A stretch of DNA of 5,881 bases, taken from NCBI GenBank assembly GCA_020026285.1, contig JAHHQS010000204.1:1-5881 (forward strand), in the 5' to 3' direction. The notes beneath the pieces were generated by a model. That model was not told where the DNA came from. It saw only the letters and a program-made list of their open reading frames with translations, and made no database searches. Shown in pieces: positions 1-5,505 of this stretch. Both the position numbers and the translations under genes were made by a program. Within the stretch, counting starts at the first letter, position 1; every line of letters starts with the position of its first letter. The DNA comes from Parabacteroides sp. GTDB lineage: Bacteria; Bacteroidota; Bacteroidia; Bacteroidales; Tannerellaceae.

Positions 1-74
1 ATTGAGAATGGGGTAGATGGTGCCATTTGTGAAGGGACAAAACGATACTCCACTACTTTGTCCCTTCTGTCCCT
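1..74. repeat. Direct repeat copy 1 (134-bp period) with internal hairpin
   Basis: This 74-bp unit recurs at 135-208 with a single mismatch (C at 56, T at 190). Inside it a perfect 10-bp inverted repeat, AAGGGACAAA at 32-41 and TTTGTCCCTT at 57-66, encloses a 15-nt loop. A second GTCCCTT follows at 69-75, so the left arm could pair with either. The unit starts at the window edge and may extend further left. Its role is unknown. No T-tract follows on either strand, so an intrinsic terminator is unlikely. It could be a recombination remnant, a protein-binding repeat, or the duplicated end of a gene lying to the left. Confidence 0.9.
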
Positions 75-134
75 TTGCGAAAACTGAATGTTACCATGCG
101 ATGAATAATCTATAAGGAATACGTCTGAACGAGT

Positions 135-208
135 ATTGAGAATGGGGTAGATGGTGCCATTTGTGAAGGGACAAAACGATACTCCACTATTTTGTCCCTT
201 CTGTCCCT
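135..208. repeat. Direct repeat copy 2 with internal hairpin
   Basis: This is the second copy of the unit at 1-74, with the same 10-bp stem (166-175 and 191-200) and the same loop apart from one base. Identity ends at 208, where copy 1 reads on TTGCGA and copy 2 reads GGGTGC. The 60 bp between the copies (75-134) is not repeated in the window. A degenerate fragment of the stem and loop start, AAGGGATAAATAACGATACT, recurs at 241-260 with a 2-nt insertion. The near-perfect identity points to recent duplication or active homogenisation. Confidence 0.9.
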
Positions 209-240
209 GGGTGCTTCGTTTATAATTACTGTTTTGATAT

Positions 241-260
241 AAGGGATAAATAACGATACT
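241..260. repeat. Degenerate partial third repeat copy
   Basis: AAGGGATAAATAACGATACT resembles AAGGGACAAAACGATACT of the two full units (32-49 and 166-183), with one substitution and a 2-nt insertion. The matching right arm of the hairpin is absent. It is probably a decayed or partial copy, but at this length chance similarity is possible. Confidence 0.4.
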
Positions 261-282
261 AAATGATCCTTTGCATAATTTT

Positions 283-909
283 TTATACAAAATCATCTAG
301 ATTTGAATTAACAGCAATTCTCTTAGGTAATGAAAAAGTGAAATTCTCTAGTTTGAAAATGGCTTCCTTAAGAAAATCTATTGCGACTGAAAGTATTGAC
401 TTATTTCGTTCTTTAGCTGCTTTTGATTTTTCTGGTTCTAGATATAAACATAAGTAATATTTTTGACGACCAGAAATGATCGTATCTTCGAAGCGAAAAG
501 AGCTATCTCCAACATAAAAATCTAAATACAATGATTTTCTTTCTCCTGAAATCGACCGGCTACGCAAACTCACAGAATAGGTGTTCATTCTGGTCTGTGA
601 TTCATTTACAGTAAACAGCTTGCTGAAAGAGAAATTTCCTTCGTCACATAACTTAATAGCTGCTTCTCTTTTGGCTGCTAATAATTGCTCCGCATACTCC
701 AATACAATCTTATTTCTTTCCTTTCTTTCGGCTGTGGTTTCATTCATAAGATGTAAACCAAGATGATGGCGTACCCTTGTCTTGCCTTCATTATTAGTTA
801 CAGAAGTTCTGCTGCCAAGATAACAATCCAGAATTAATGTTTTGTTACCGTTTGCTAATGGCTTTTGTCTAAGAGTTATCTTGGGATATTGATCAATTTT
901 ATTTTTCAT
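283..909 (-). CDS. Tandem arm-type DNA-binding domain protein without integrase catalytic domain
   Basis: This 208-aa protein consists of two copies of a module that resembles the N-terminal arm-binding domain of Bacteroidetes tyrosine recombinases. Copy 1 spans about residues 8-95 (ITLRQKPLANGNKTLILDCY, then HHLGLHL, then ERKERNKIVLEYAEQLL). Copy 2 spans about 111-192 (VSLRSRSISGERKSLYLDFY, then YYLCLYL, then AAKERNKSILSVAIDFL). The pattern in each is a three-stranded sheet followed by a basic helix, as in AP2-like arm domains that bind DNA near attachment sites. No core-binding or catalytic domain (R..HxxR..Y) follows, and the protein ends cleanly about 16 residues after copy 2. The ATG at 907-909 is preceded closely by a TATCTTTG box. 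It is divergent from parA and may bind the shared intergenic repeats, acting as a transcription factor, a recombination accessory factor or a partition accessory. DNA binding is inferred from the family resemblance; the exact role is unknown. Confidence 0.75.
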   Translation of the reverse strand: MKNKIDQYPKITLRQKPLANGNKTLILDCYLGSRTSVTNNEGKTRVRHHLGLHLMNETTAERKERNKIVLEYAEQLLAAKREAAIKLCDEGNFSFSKLFTVNESQTRMNTYSVSLRSRSISGERKSLYLDFYVGDSSFRFEDTIISGRQKYYLCLYLEPEKSKAAKERNKSILSVAIDFLKEAIFKLENFTFSLPKRIAVNSNLDDFV

Positions 910-913
910 AGTT

Positions 914-921
914 CAAAGATA
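914..921 (-). promoter_or_regulatory. Bacteroides-type -7 box for the arm-domain gene
   Basis: Read on the minus strand the sequence is TATCTTTG, an exact match to the Bacteroides primary sigma factor -7 consensus TAnnTTTG. No clear -33 TTTG is seen at the usual 19-21 bp further upstream. The box ends 4 nt before the ATG at 909, so transcription would begin at or very near the start codon and the mRNA would be almost leaderless, unless the real start lies further inside the gene. Confidence 0.55.
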
Positions 922-962
922 AAACATTTTATTCATACATTAGGAATTTTGGGGCCTTTAAT

Positions 963-1031
963 TAGTATATACTATTCTACTAAAATACTATTATTAGTAA
1001 ATAATATGATTACTAATGGTAGTATTTACTA
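963..1031. promoter_or_regulatory. TACTA/TAGTA array: candidate partition centromere and operator
   Basis: Eight pentamers occur in 69 bp: TAGTA 963-967, TACTA 970-974, TACTA 978-982, TACTA 986-990, TAGTA 995-999, TACTA 1011-1015, TAGTA 1020-1024 and TACTA 1027-1031. The first two form the perfect 12-bp palindrome at 963-974. Three TACTA copies lie exactly 8 bp apart. Two inverted pairs have identical 4-bp spacers (986-999 and 1011-1024), and two pairs have identical 2-bp spacers (963-974 and 1020-1031). In type Ib partition systems the ribbon-helix-helix partner binds short repeats with A/T spacers upstream of parA, for example the ParG boxes, which also recur about every 8 bp. The last two copies lie just ahead of the parA -7 box, so occupancy would also repress parA. 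The array is seen directly; the parS function is inferred. Confidence 0.7.
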
Positions 1032-1041
1032 TTTTTTTTCG

Positions 1042-1049
1042 TATCTTTG
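1042..1049 (+). promoter_or_regulatory. Bacteroides-type -7 box for parA
   Basis: TATCTTTG matches the Bacteroides -7 consensus TAnnTTTG exactly and is identical to the box of the divergent gene at 914-921. It lies 18 nt before the parA ATG, which predicts a leader of about 12 nt with no Shine-Dalgarno sequence. The expected -33 region falls on the last TAGTA/TACTA copies, consistent with repression by a protein bound there. Confidence 0.65.
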
Positions 1050-1067
1050 TGTATAAGATAATTCATT

Positions 1068-1823
1068 ATGACTAAGATAATTGCAATATTAAATCACAAG
1101 GGTGGAGTAGGTAAAACGACCACTTCTATTAACCTTGCTGCTGCTCTTCAGCAGAAGAAAAAACGAGTTATGGTCATTGATCTTGACGGCCAGGCGAACT
1201 TGACAGAGTCGTTCGGATATTCTATTGAAGAACCAGAAACCATTTATGGAGCCATGAAAGGCGAATATCCTCTTCCTGCTATTAAAACAGCTAGTGGCAT
1301 TACTTTGGTCCCTTCATGTTTGGATTTGTCAGCAGCTGAATCTGAACTTATAAATGAACCAGGAAGAGAAATGATTTTAAAAGGACTAATCAGTAAATAT
1401 GAAGATTCATCTAAGTATGATTATATCTTGATAGATTGTCCTCCTTCATTGGGCTTGTTGACTTTGAATGCTCTTACTGCAGCCGAGTATATCATTATCC
1501 CAGTACAAGCTCAGTTCTTAGCAATGAGAGGAATGGCAAAAATCATGAATGTGGTCAATTTGGTTCAAGAACGTTTGAACTCCAACCTTAAAATAGGAGG
1601 TATTGTAATCACGCAATTTGACCGCAGAAAAACTCTCAATAAAAGCGTGTCAGAACTAATAAAAGATTCTTTCTGCGACAAGGTGTTTAAAACTATTATA
1701 CGAGACAACGTTTCTTTGGCTGAAGCACCTATAAATGGTAAGAACATTTATGAATATAATAAGAATAGTAATGGAGCCATGGACTATTTGTCTTTGGCAA
1801 AAGAAGTTATGAAACTTAAATAA
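1068..1823 (+). CDS. parA: ParA/Soj-type partition ATPase (short, type Ib-like)
   Basis: This 251-aa protein is a P-loop ATPase of the ParA/MinD family that drives DNA segregation by ATP-dependent, non-specific binding to the nucleoid. The deviant Walker A motif KGGVGKTT is at residues 11-18 with the signature lysine K11 and the P-loop lysine K16. The Walker A' motif DLDGQANLT is at 38-46. Walker B, YILIDCPPSLG, is at 119-129. The C-terminal block RDNVSLAEAP is at 212-221 and the family's terminal G-A-x-x-Y-x-x-L-A-x-E pattern is also present. There is no N-terminal helix-turn-helix extension, so it is a short ParA of the type that leaves operator binding to its partner. The partner gene starts 7 nt after the stop. 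A plasmid, plasmid-prophage or integrative element origin fits better than the chromosomal parAB, which would carry a long HTH-type ParB. Confidence 0.93.
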   Translation: MTKIIAILNHKGGVGKTTTSINLAAALQQKKKRVMVIDLDGQANLTESFGYSIEEPETIYGAMKGEYPLPAIKTASGITLVPSCLDLSAAESELINEPGREMILKGLISKYEDSSKYDYILIDCPPSLGLLTLNALTAAEYIIIPVQAQFLAMRGMAKIMNVVNLVQERLNSNLKIGGIVITQFDRRKTLNKSVSELIKDSFCDKVFKTIIRDNVSLAEAPINGKNIYEYNKNSNGAMDYLSLAKEVMKLK

Positions 1824-1830
1824 TAACACT

Positions 1831-2094
1831 ATGAGTAAAAGTGATCAATTAAAGAATAGCATGAAAGGGGGCCTTAATGGTCTTCTTTCTCCAACAACAA
1901 AGAAAGATAATTCGAAAAAAACAGTATCAGTATCTTCTGAACCAAAGGAGAAACCGGTTCATTGTAATTTCGTTATAGAAAAGAGCATTCATACAAGAAT
2001 GAAATACCTTGCAATTGATAAAAATATGTCCTTGAAAGATATTGTCAATGAAGCTATGAGGGAGTATTTGGATAGATACGAGGCAAATAAATAA
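1831..2094 (+). CDS. Ribbon-helix-helix ParB/ParG-like partition partner
   Basis: This 87-aa protein has a flexible, lysine- and serine-rich N-terminal tail (about residues 1-41) and a C-terminal ribbon-helix-helix fold. The predicted beta strand is VHCNFVI (43-49), helix 1 runs from about 52 to 63 (SIHTRMKYLAID) and helix 2 from about 67 to 83 (SLKDIVNEAMREYLDRY). Such proteins dimerise, pair their strands in the major groove of short repeats, and use the tail to stimulate the ParA ATPase. The tail contains MKGGLNGLLSP (11-21), which could be the ParA contact. Its position 7 nt after parA, with a repeat array upstream of the operon, matches the type Ib layout (parS-parA-RHH gene). The fold is assigned by pattern; binding to the TACTA array is inferred. 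Confidence 0.8.
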   Translation: MSKSDQLKNSMKGGLNGLLSPTTKKDNSKKTVSVSSEPKEKPVHCNFVIEKSIHTRMKYLAIDKNMSLKDIVNEAMREYLDRYEANK

Positions 2095-2242
2095 TAAAAG
2101 AATAGCTCGCAATGAAAAATATGTCACCAAAAGGAGATATGGCTATCCTAAGTCCGGGCATTTAATATAAGATCGAATCAATGCTTATATTAGTCTTATT
2201 ATAAAGATTTAGGCTTTAAGATTAATAAAATATCAGCTGAAT
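2095..2242. other. Intergenic gap after the partition operon
   Basis: These 148 bp separate the partition operon from the cargo pair. A 17-codon frame starting with ATG at 2112 (MKNMSPKGDMAILSPGI) ends at 2165, but it is too short to call as a gene. An inverted repeat sits at 2163-2192. No exact TAnnTTTG box is present ahead of 2243, so the promoter of the next gene is unclear and read-through from parA is possible. Confidence 0.5.
2163..2192. repeat. Inverted repeat between partition operon and cargo genes
   Basis: TAATATAAG at 2163-2171 and CTTATATTA at 2184-2192 form a perfect 9-bp inverted repeat around a 12-nt spacer. The stem is nearly all A/T and no T-tract follows, so it is a poor intrinsic terminator. 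It could be a protein-binding palindrome for the gene starting at 2243 or part of the partition locus. Confidence 0.5.
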
Positions 2243-3064
2243 ATGGAAGAACAGATATATAAATTGCAGATTGGAAATAAAACGTATGCAATAGAGGATT
2301 ACTCAGAAGACGTTGTCTATGAAGCATTAGTTGAAAATTTCTTTACGTTAGATATTTTCGATGAAATCCCCGCAACCAATAAAATAGTCTGTAATAACTT
2401 TGTGTGGGATGACTTAGACGAAGTCTATAACCTGATAGACACAAAATACAAAGGCATTTTTGTCAAAGTCTTTAATGAAGAAGGAGTTGAAGTTGCATGC
2501 TATGAATTGACTTCTTTATATAAAGATTATGCGTACAATAATATAATTGAAGAAAATGGTGATATTATTGTTTGTTCTTTGTGGTCTGAGCAATTGGAGA
2601 ATTTCATAGAAGGAGCTGAATGGCGTGTAGCTTTGGAATCTTCTGATGGTATTTTGCTAGATGATGTAGAAGATTGGCCAAATCCTATTATAGAGAATTC
2701 CGAACTGCGATGGTTGAAGGATGGAGTTGAATACACGCCTAAATTATGGTATGGCATATCAGAAACACAAATTTCAGATATTTGGGTTCTGCAAAATGAT
2801 AAATTACCAGCACTAGTTCCTGTTGAACATGGACTGGGCACTTACGGTGGACAATTAAGAATTAAAGGCTTTGAAATAAACTATGGGGATATGTTTGAAG
2901 GGAATGGAAGTTGGTATTTTGGAGCGTGTGGAAATTCTGGAGCTGATTTCAACAAAGTAATAGATACATGTCCAATCATATTGCTTGATATATATAAGTT
3001 TAGGAATGGATTAAAGCAACTTGGAGAGTATTGTTGTAATTTGAAGAAGAAAAGCAATTTTTAA
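2243..3064 (+). CDS. Acidic 273-aa protein of unknown function
   Basis: I do not recognise a family. The first 167 residues are strongly acidic, with about 38 Asp/Glu against 11 Lys/Arg, and include acidic runs such as WDDLDE (55-60) and LLDDVEDW (138-145). The second half is more neutral and glycine-rich (HGLGTYGGQLRIKGFEINYG, then GSWYFGACGNSGADFN), and the last residues are basic (CCNLKKKSNF). There is no signal peptide or membrane segment, so it is probably cytosolic. Aromatic residues and alternating hydrophobic strands suggest a mainly beta fold. The stop is 29 nt before the UDG-like gene, so the two are probably co-transcribed. An immunity, inhibitor or DNA-mimic role would fit the charge but is only speculation. 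The ATG at 2243 gives an uninterrupted frame and starts the first recognisable strand (YKLQIGNKTYAI). Confidence 0.75.
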   Translation: MEEQIYKLQIGNKTYAIEDYSEDVVYEALVENFFTLDIFDEIPATNKIVCNNFVWDDLDEVYNLIDTKYKGIFVKVFNEEGVEVACYELTSLYKDYAYNNIIEENGDIIVCSLWSEQLENFIEGAEWRVALESSDGILLDDVEDWPNPIIENSELRWLKDGVEYTPKLWYGISETQISDIWVLQNDKLPALVPVEHGLGTYGGQLRIKGFEINYGDMFEGNGSWYFGACGNSGADFNKVIDTCPIILLDIYKFRNGLKQLGEYCCNLKKKSNF

Positions 3065-3093
3065 TAGCTGATTTTTATTGAAGACAAAATGTC

Positions 3094-3729
3094 ATGATAT
3101 CCGAAAAAATGAATAAAGTTTTTTTTGCACCCTGGATCGGCTCAAATTACGTAACAGGTGGAATATTCAACAAAAAGATTTTGGTAGTAGGAGAAAGCCA
3201 TTATTGTGGTGGTTGTGATTTTTGTGGATTGACATATAACGATCATTGCGAGGATTTAACTACAACCAAGTGTATCTCAAATTATTTAGATTCTGAATAC
3301 CCAAGAGAGAATTGGACTAAAACATTTCTAAAATTCGAACGTTCTCTTGTAAATAAAGTAACTACTCATGACGATAGTGTGGAGATTTGGAATTCAGTTG
3401 CTTTTTTCAACTTCTTACAAGTAGCGATGACCGAATCAAGAAAAGCTGGGAGTCCAGATGATTATAAATTGGGAGCAGAAGCTTTTTTAGAAATAATTAA
3501 TAAGCTAGAACCTGAATTAATCATCGTTTGGGGAGTAACTCGAATGTATAATAATCTTCCTAGTGAGGGCTGGATGGATGGAGATTCGATAATAATAGAT
3601 GGTTACAAAGTTCTTAATGGTTTTTACAAATTGAAAAGTTCACATGTTTGTCGTACTATTAACGTTTATCATCCTTCTGTAGGATATGATTGGACTTGGT
3701 GGTACGATGTCATTCAAAAGTTTATGTAA
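3094..3729 (+). CDS. Uracil-DNA glycosylase-fold-like protein with cysteine cluster
   Basis: This 211-aa protein shows four blocks in the order of the uracil-DNA glycosylase fold: ILVVGESHY (29-37, at the position of the GQDPYH/GEAPG motif), SVAFFNFLQ (101-109, at the position of the Asn-bearing strand), LIIVWGVTRMYNNL (142-155, at the position of the LLWG strand and helix), and VYHPS (191-195, at the position of the HPS motif of the DNA-intercalating loop). Spacing is similar to that in E. coli Ung. Unusually, the first block is followed by C38, C41, C44, C52 and C60, which could ligate a metal or an Fe-S cluster. Family 4 and 5 glycosylases carry a 4Fe-4S cluster, but with different cysteine spacing. 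The catalytic water-activating residue cannot be assigned, and substrate and activity are unknown. It follows the acidic gene by 29 nt. M6 at 3109 is an alternative start. The fold call is from motif order, not a search. Confidence 0.6.
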   Translation: MISEKMNKVFFAPWIGSNYVTGGIFNKKILVVGESHYCGGCDFCGLTYNDHCEDLTTTKCISNYLDSEYPRENWTKTFLKFERSLVNKVTTHDDSVEIWNSVAFFNFLQVAMTESRKAGSPDDYKLGAEAFLEIINKLEPELIIVWGVTRMYNNLPSEGWMDGDSIIIDGYKVLNGFYKLKSSHVCRTINVYHPSVGYDWTWWYDVIQKFM

Positions 3730-3777
3730 AACAAGTAACATTGAGATTAATTGTATATTTTATTGTTTTCTAAATTG

Positions 3778-4937
3778 CTATATATTTATCGTCAGGATTT
3801 CCTTTATATCAGTAAGATAGTTACCGCTTTTGAACTCGCTCTTGTTGTGCCAGGCTTGATGCTCTTTACCTTCAATGGCAAGGTGTACTGTTTTCAAGCC
3901 ATAGCATTGGTTCAAATGATCAATGGTCTTCATTAATTGGAATCTTTGAGGTCTATTTTGAATTTCATCAAACAAGTTCTGTTGAACATACTCAAGTCTG
4001 GAGATATTGCTTAAAATAACTCCAGACTTTTTATATTGTATTCCGGGTTGATATATTCGTTCCAATATCTTGATTGCATAATCAGTTATTTCCAGTGTAT
4101 CAGATGTGGAAACAGGAAAATACTCAGTCTGGGCATTCCCATATTGGGGTAAATCTTCTCTAAATCGATTGCTGCAGATGAACACAGTTACGGAACCGGC
4201 AACAGACTGTTGTCCTCGGAGCTTATTCGCACAGCTTGAAGCAAATGATGCTATAGATGATTTCAACGATTGTAAATCAGAAACCATCTCTCCAAAGCTA
4301 CGACTTGTACAGATAGTTTGTCATTGGTATACTTCTGTCGTATCAATACAAGGGATGCCATTTAACTCTAGCCAGGTCTGAAATGTAGGTTTTGTGAACC
4401 TGGCCTTAACCCAACTTTCTTTTTTCTCTGCAAATTCTAGAGGATTCGTAACACCGTAATAATTCAGTTTGGACAATGTTTTCAAACGTCACTTAAACCG
4501 AATAATTGGAGTGCTTTTCGTCTCTTTTCATCGTTGTCTATCATGCAGACAGAGTGATACCCTTTGTACTTTTTAGCGAACTTACTTCCGATCTTAGCTA
4601 ACGTTTTACTTGGAGCTACGCCAATACTGACAGGGATATCGATCCAAAGTTTTATTTTTTCTGCTACAGATCTTGTATATTCCTCGACATTGTAAGTCCG
4701 TTCATAGCCTTCCAAAAAGCAGAAACTTTCATCACAATTGTAATTCTCAACATGAGCAAAAGAGTTTCTGAGAATGTTGACAATACGTTTAGACATCGCT
4801 GCATATAAGTACATATTTGTTGAGAATAGTACTACCTTATATCTATCAACAATATCTTTTACCTGAAATATCGGTTGACCTCTTTTTAAGCCCAAGTCTT
4901 TAGCTTCTTGGCTTAGTGCAACAATGCAACCGTCTAA
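3778..4937 (-). pseudogene. umuC: Decayed umuC (Y-family DNA polymerase V subunit)
   Basis: The minus strand encodes most of an UmuC translesion polymerase, but in broken pieces. From about 4934 down it reads DGCIVALSQEAKDLGLKRGQ, then NCDESFCFLEGYE (the SIDE-type catalytic Asp-Glu block), then VSIGVAPSKTLAKIGSKFAKK, then LFGLSDV, where a TGA at 4482-4484 ends the frame. Homology resumes in another frame at 4476 (LSKLNYYGV). Only 8 nt separate the blocks where the WGIGR hinge needs about 21, implying a deletion of about 13 nt. An in-frame TGA at 4321-4323 follows VYQ. After it QTICTSRSFGEMV and the little-finger region (CANKLRGQ, YKKSGVIL, IDHLNQCYG) run to a normal-looking C-terminus. The first about 35 residues, with the metal-binding Asp of DCNNFY, are missing: a TGA at 4938-4940 replaces them. 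Three lesions make it non-functional. No umuD is present. Confidence 0.88.
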
Positions 4938-5031
4938 TCAATATTTTTTAATGGAGGGCCAACGGGAGGACAAAAATTGTGCAAATAAAAGCATAACAAA
5001 AGCAAATATGGTAATCATTTGCAAACAAAAG

Positions 5032-5090
5032 AGCGATTTTATCTGCTTAAACGTCAATTATTTACCGTTAAAAATGTAAATAAAATCGCT
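5032..5090. repeat. 11-bp inverted repeat with nested 7-bp palindrome
   Basis: AGCGATTTTAT at 5032-5042 and ATAAAATCGCT at 5080-5090 are perfect reverse complements separated by 37 nt. A second pair, TATTTAC at 5059-5065 and GTAAATA at 5076-5082, overlaps the right arm, so the two structures would be mutually exclusive as RNA. On the minus strand the outer hairpin is followed by CTTTTGTTTGC, so it could be a weak terminator for a gene ending at 5068. A recombination site or protein-binding site is equally possible. Confidence 0.6.
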
Positions 5091-5393
5091 TAATAATTTG
5101 ACAATCAGCATAAACCGTATCATTTCCCCACGCAGAAAATATATAGTTTATTTGCTTTTCTTTACCATATACTGTATGTGTTTGGCTGTTATCATTTCAA
5201 CAATTCTTTATTTGATTGATTATTAATGGTATATAATGAATTCTGCTCTTTATTTTATTAATCAATACATTAAGATTCCATTCGGATAATGTATAGGGAT
5301 ATACAAAAGAATCTGTCTTTGGTTTGTCTCTTTTCACGATTCTATAACAGTAAAGTGGTTGTTTTCCACCTTGATCACCTTAGATATATTCAT
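5068..5393 (-). pseudogene. Possible broken small gene, unknown product
   Basis: On the minus strand a 60-codon open frame (5379-5200, including YRIVKRDKPKTDSFVYPYTL and SEWNLNVLINKI) has no ATG and ends at a TGA (5197-5199). The same frame then stays open for 42 more codons (including KEKQINYIFSAWGNDTVYAD) to TAA at 5068-5070. In another frame an ATG at 5393 begins MNISKVIKVENNHF and stops after 19 codons, as expected if a frameshift separates the start from the body. The amino-acid composition looks protein-like for such AT-rich DNA. I recognise no family. A fortuitous open frame is a real alternative. Confidence 0.3.
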
Positions 5394-5401
5394 TAACATT
5401 A

Positions 5402-5464
5402 AAATAATCGGCTCAAAAAGGCGTTATACAATTAAATAATTGGGTCAGATTGAGCTGATTATTT
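5402..5464. promoter_or_regulatory. Inverted repeat upstream of the Fic gene, candidate operator
   Basis: AAATAATCGGCTCAA at 5402-5416 and TTGAGCTGATTATTT at 5450-5464 are complementary over 15 bp with one mismatch, which would be a G:U pair in RNA. A second palindrome, CAATTA-AA-TAATTG at 5429-5442, sits near the centre. CTGATTA from the right arm recurs at 5487-5493. The repeat lies between a possible minus-strand start (5393) and the Fic promoter box (5477-5484). The winged-helix domain at the N-terminus of the Fic protein is a natural candidate ligand, suggesting autoregulation. Confidence 0.55.
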
Positions 5465-5476
5465 GAAGATTTTGAG

Positions 5477-5484
5477 TATATTTG
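5477..5484 (+). promoter_or_regulatory. Bacteroides-type -7 box for the Fic gene
   Basis: TATATTTG matches the consensus TAnnTTTG exactly and lies 21 nt before the ATG at 5506, giving a predicted leader of about 15 nt. No good -33 TTTG is seen at the usual spacing. The right arm of the inverted repeat ends 12 nt upstream, so a bound regulator would overlap the polymerase footprint. Confidence 0.55.
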
Positions 5485-5505
5485 ACCTGATTAAATATTA
5501 TAAAG

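Larger units (their letters stand above)
4938..5505. other. AT-rich region with palindromes, no intact gene
   Basis: This stretch of about 570 bp between the umuC breakpoint and the Fic gene has no intact reading frame of convincing length. It holds a short G-rich patch (4952-4970), GCAAA-type repeats (4980-5026, including the palindrome TTTGCAAA at 5018-5025), a long-spaced inverted repeat at 5032-5090, a possible broken minus-strand gene at 5068-5393, and an inverted repeat at 5402-5464. UmuC homology ends abruptly near 4935-4938, so the left edge of this region is likely a recombination or deletion junction. Confidence 0.6.

Noticed and set aside
32..66. Hairpin as an intrinsic terminator
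   Set aside because: The stem is strong but the loop is 15 nt and there is no T-tract after the stem on either strand.
1..87. Open frame from the left edge (28 codons, ending TGA at 85-87)
   Set aside because: It could be the C-terminal tail of a gene to the left, but it lies almost entirely within the repeat unit. The second repeat copy is open in the same phase without being a gene, and no family is recognisable.
263..457. 64-codon plus-strand frame
   Set aside because: It is antisense to the arm-domain gene, which has clear domain repeats on the minus strand.
2112..2165. 17-codon frame starting 17 nt after the RHH gene
   Set aside because: It is too short, has no recognisable motif and no supporting regulatory signal. 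It may be chance or a remnant.
3730..3777. Terminator between the convergent UDG-like gene and umuC remnant
   Set aside because: No inverted repeat with a convincing stem is visible in the 48-bp gap.
4106..4381. 91-codon plus-strand frame
   Set aside because: It is the antisense shadow of the umuC remnant, whose minus-strand translation matches the polymerase family.
4482..4895. Reading the 137-codon minus-strand frame as an intact small gene
   Set aside because: Its start is an internal TTG within continuous UmuC homology that extends upstream to about 4934, and its end is a frameshift-generated TGA. It is a fragment.
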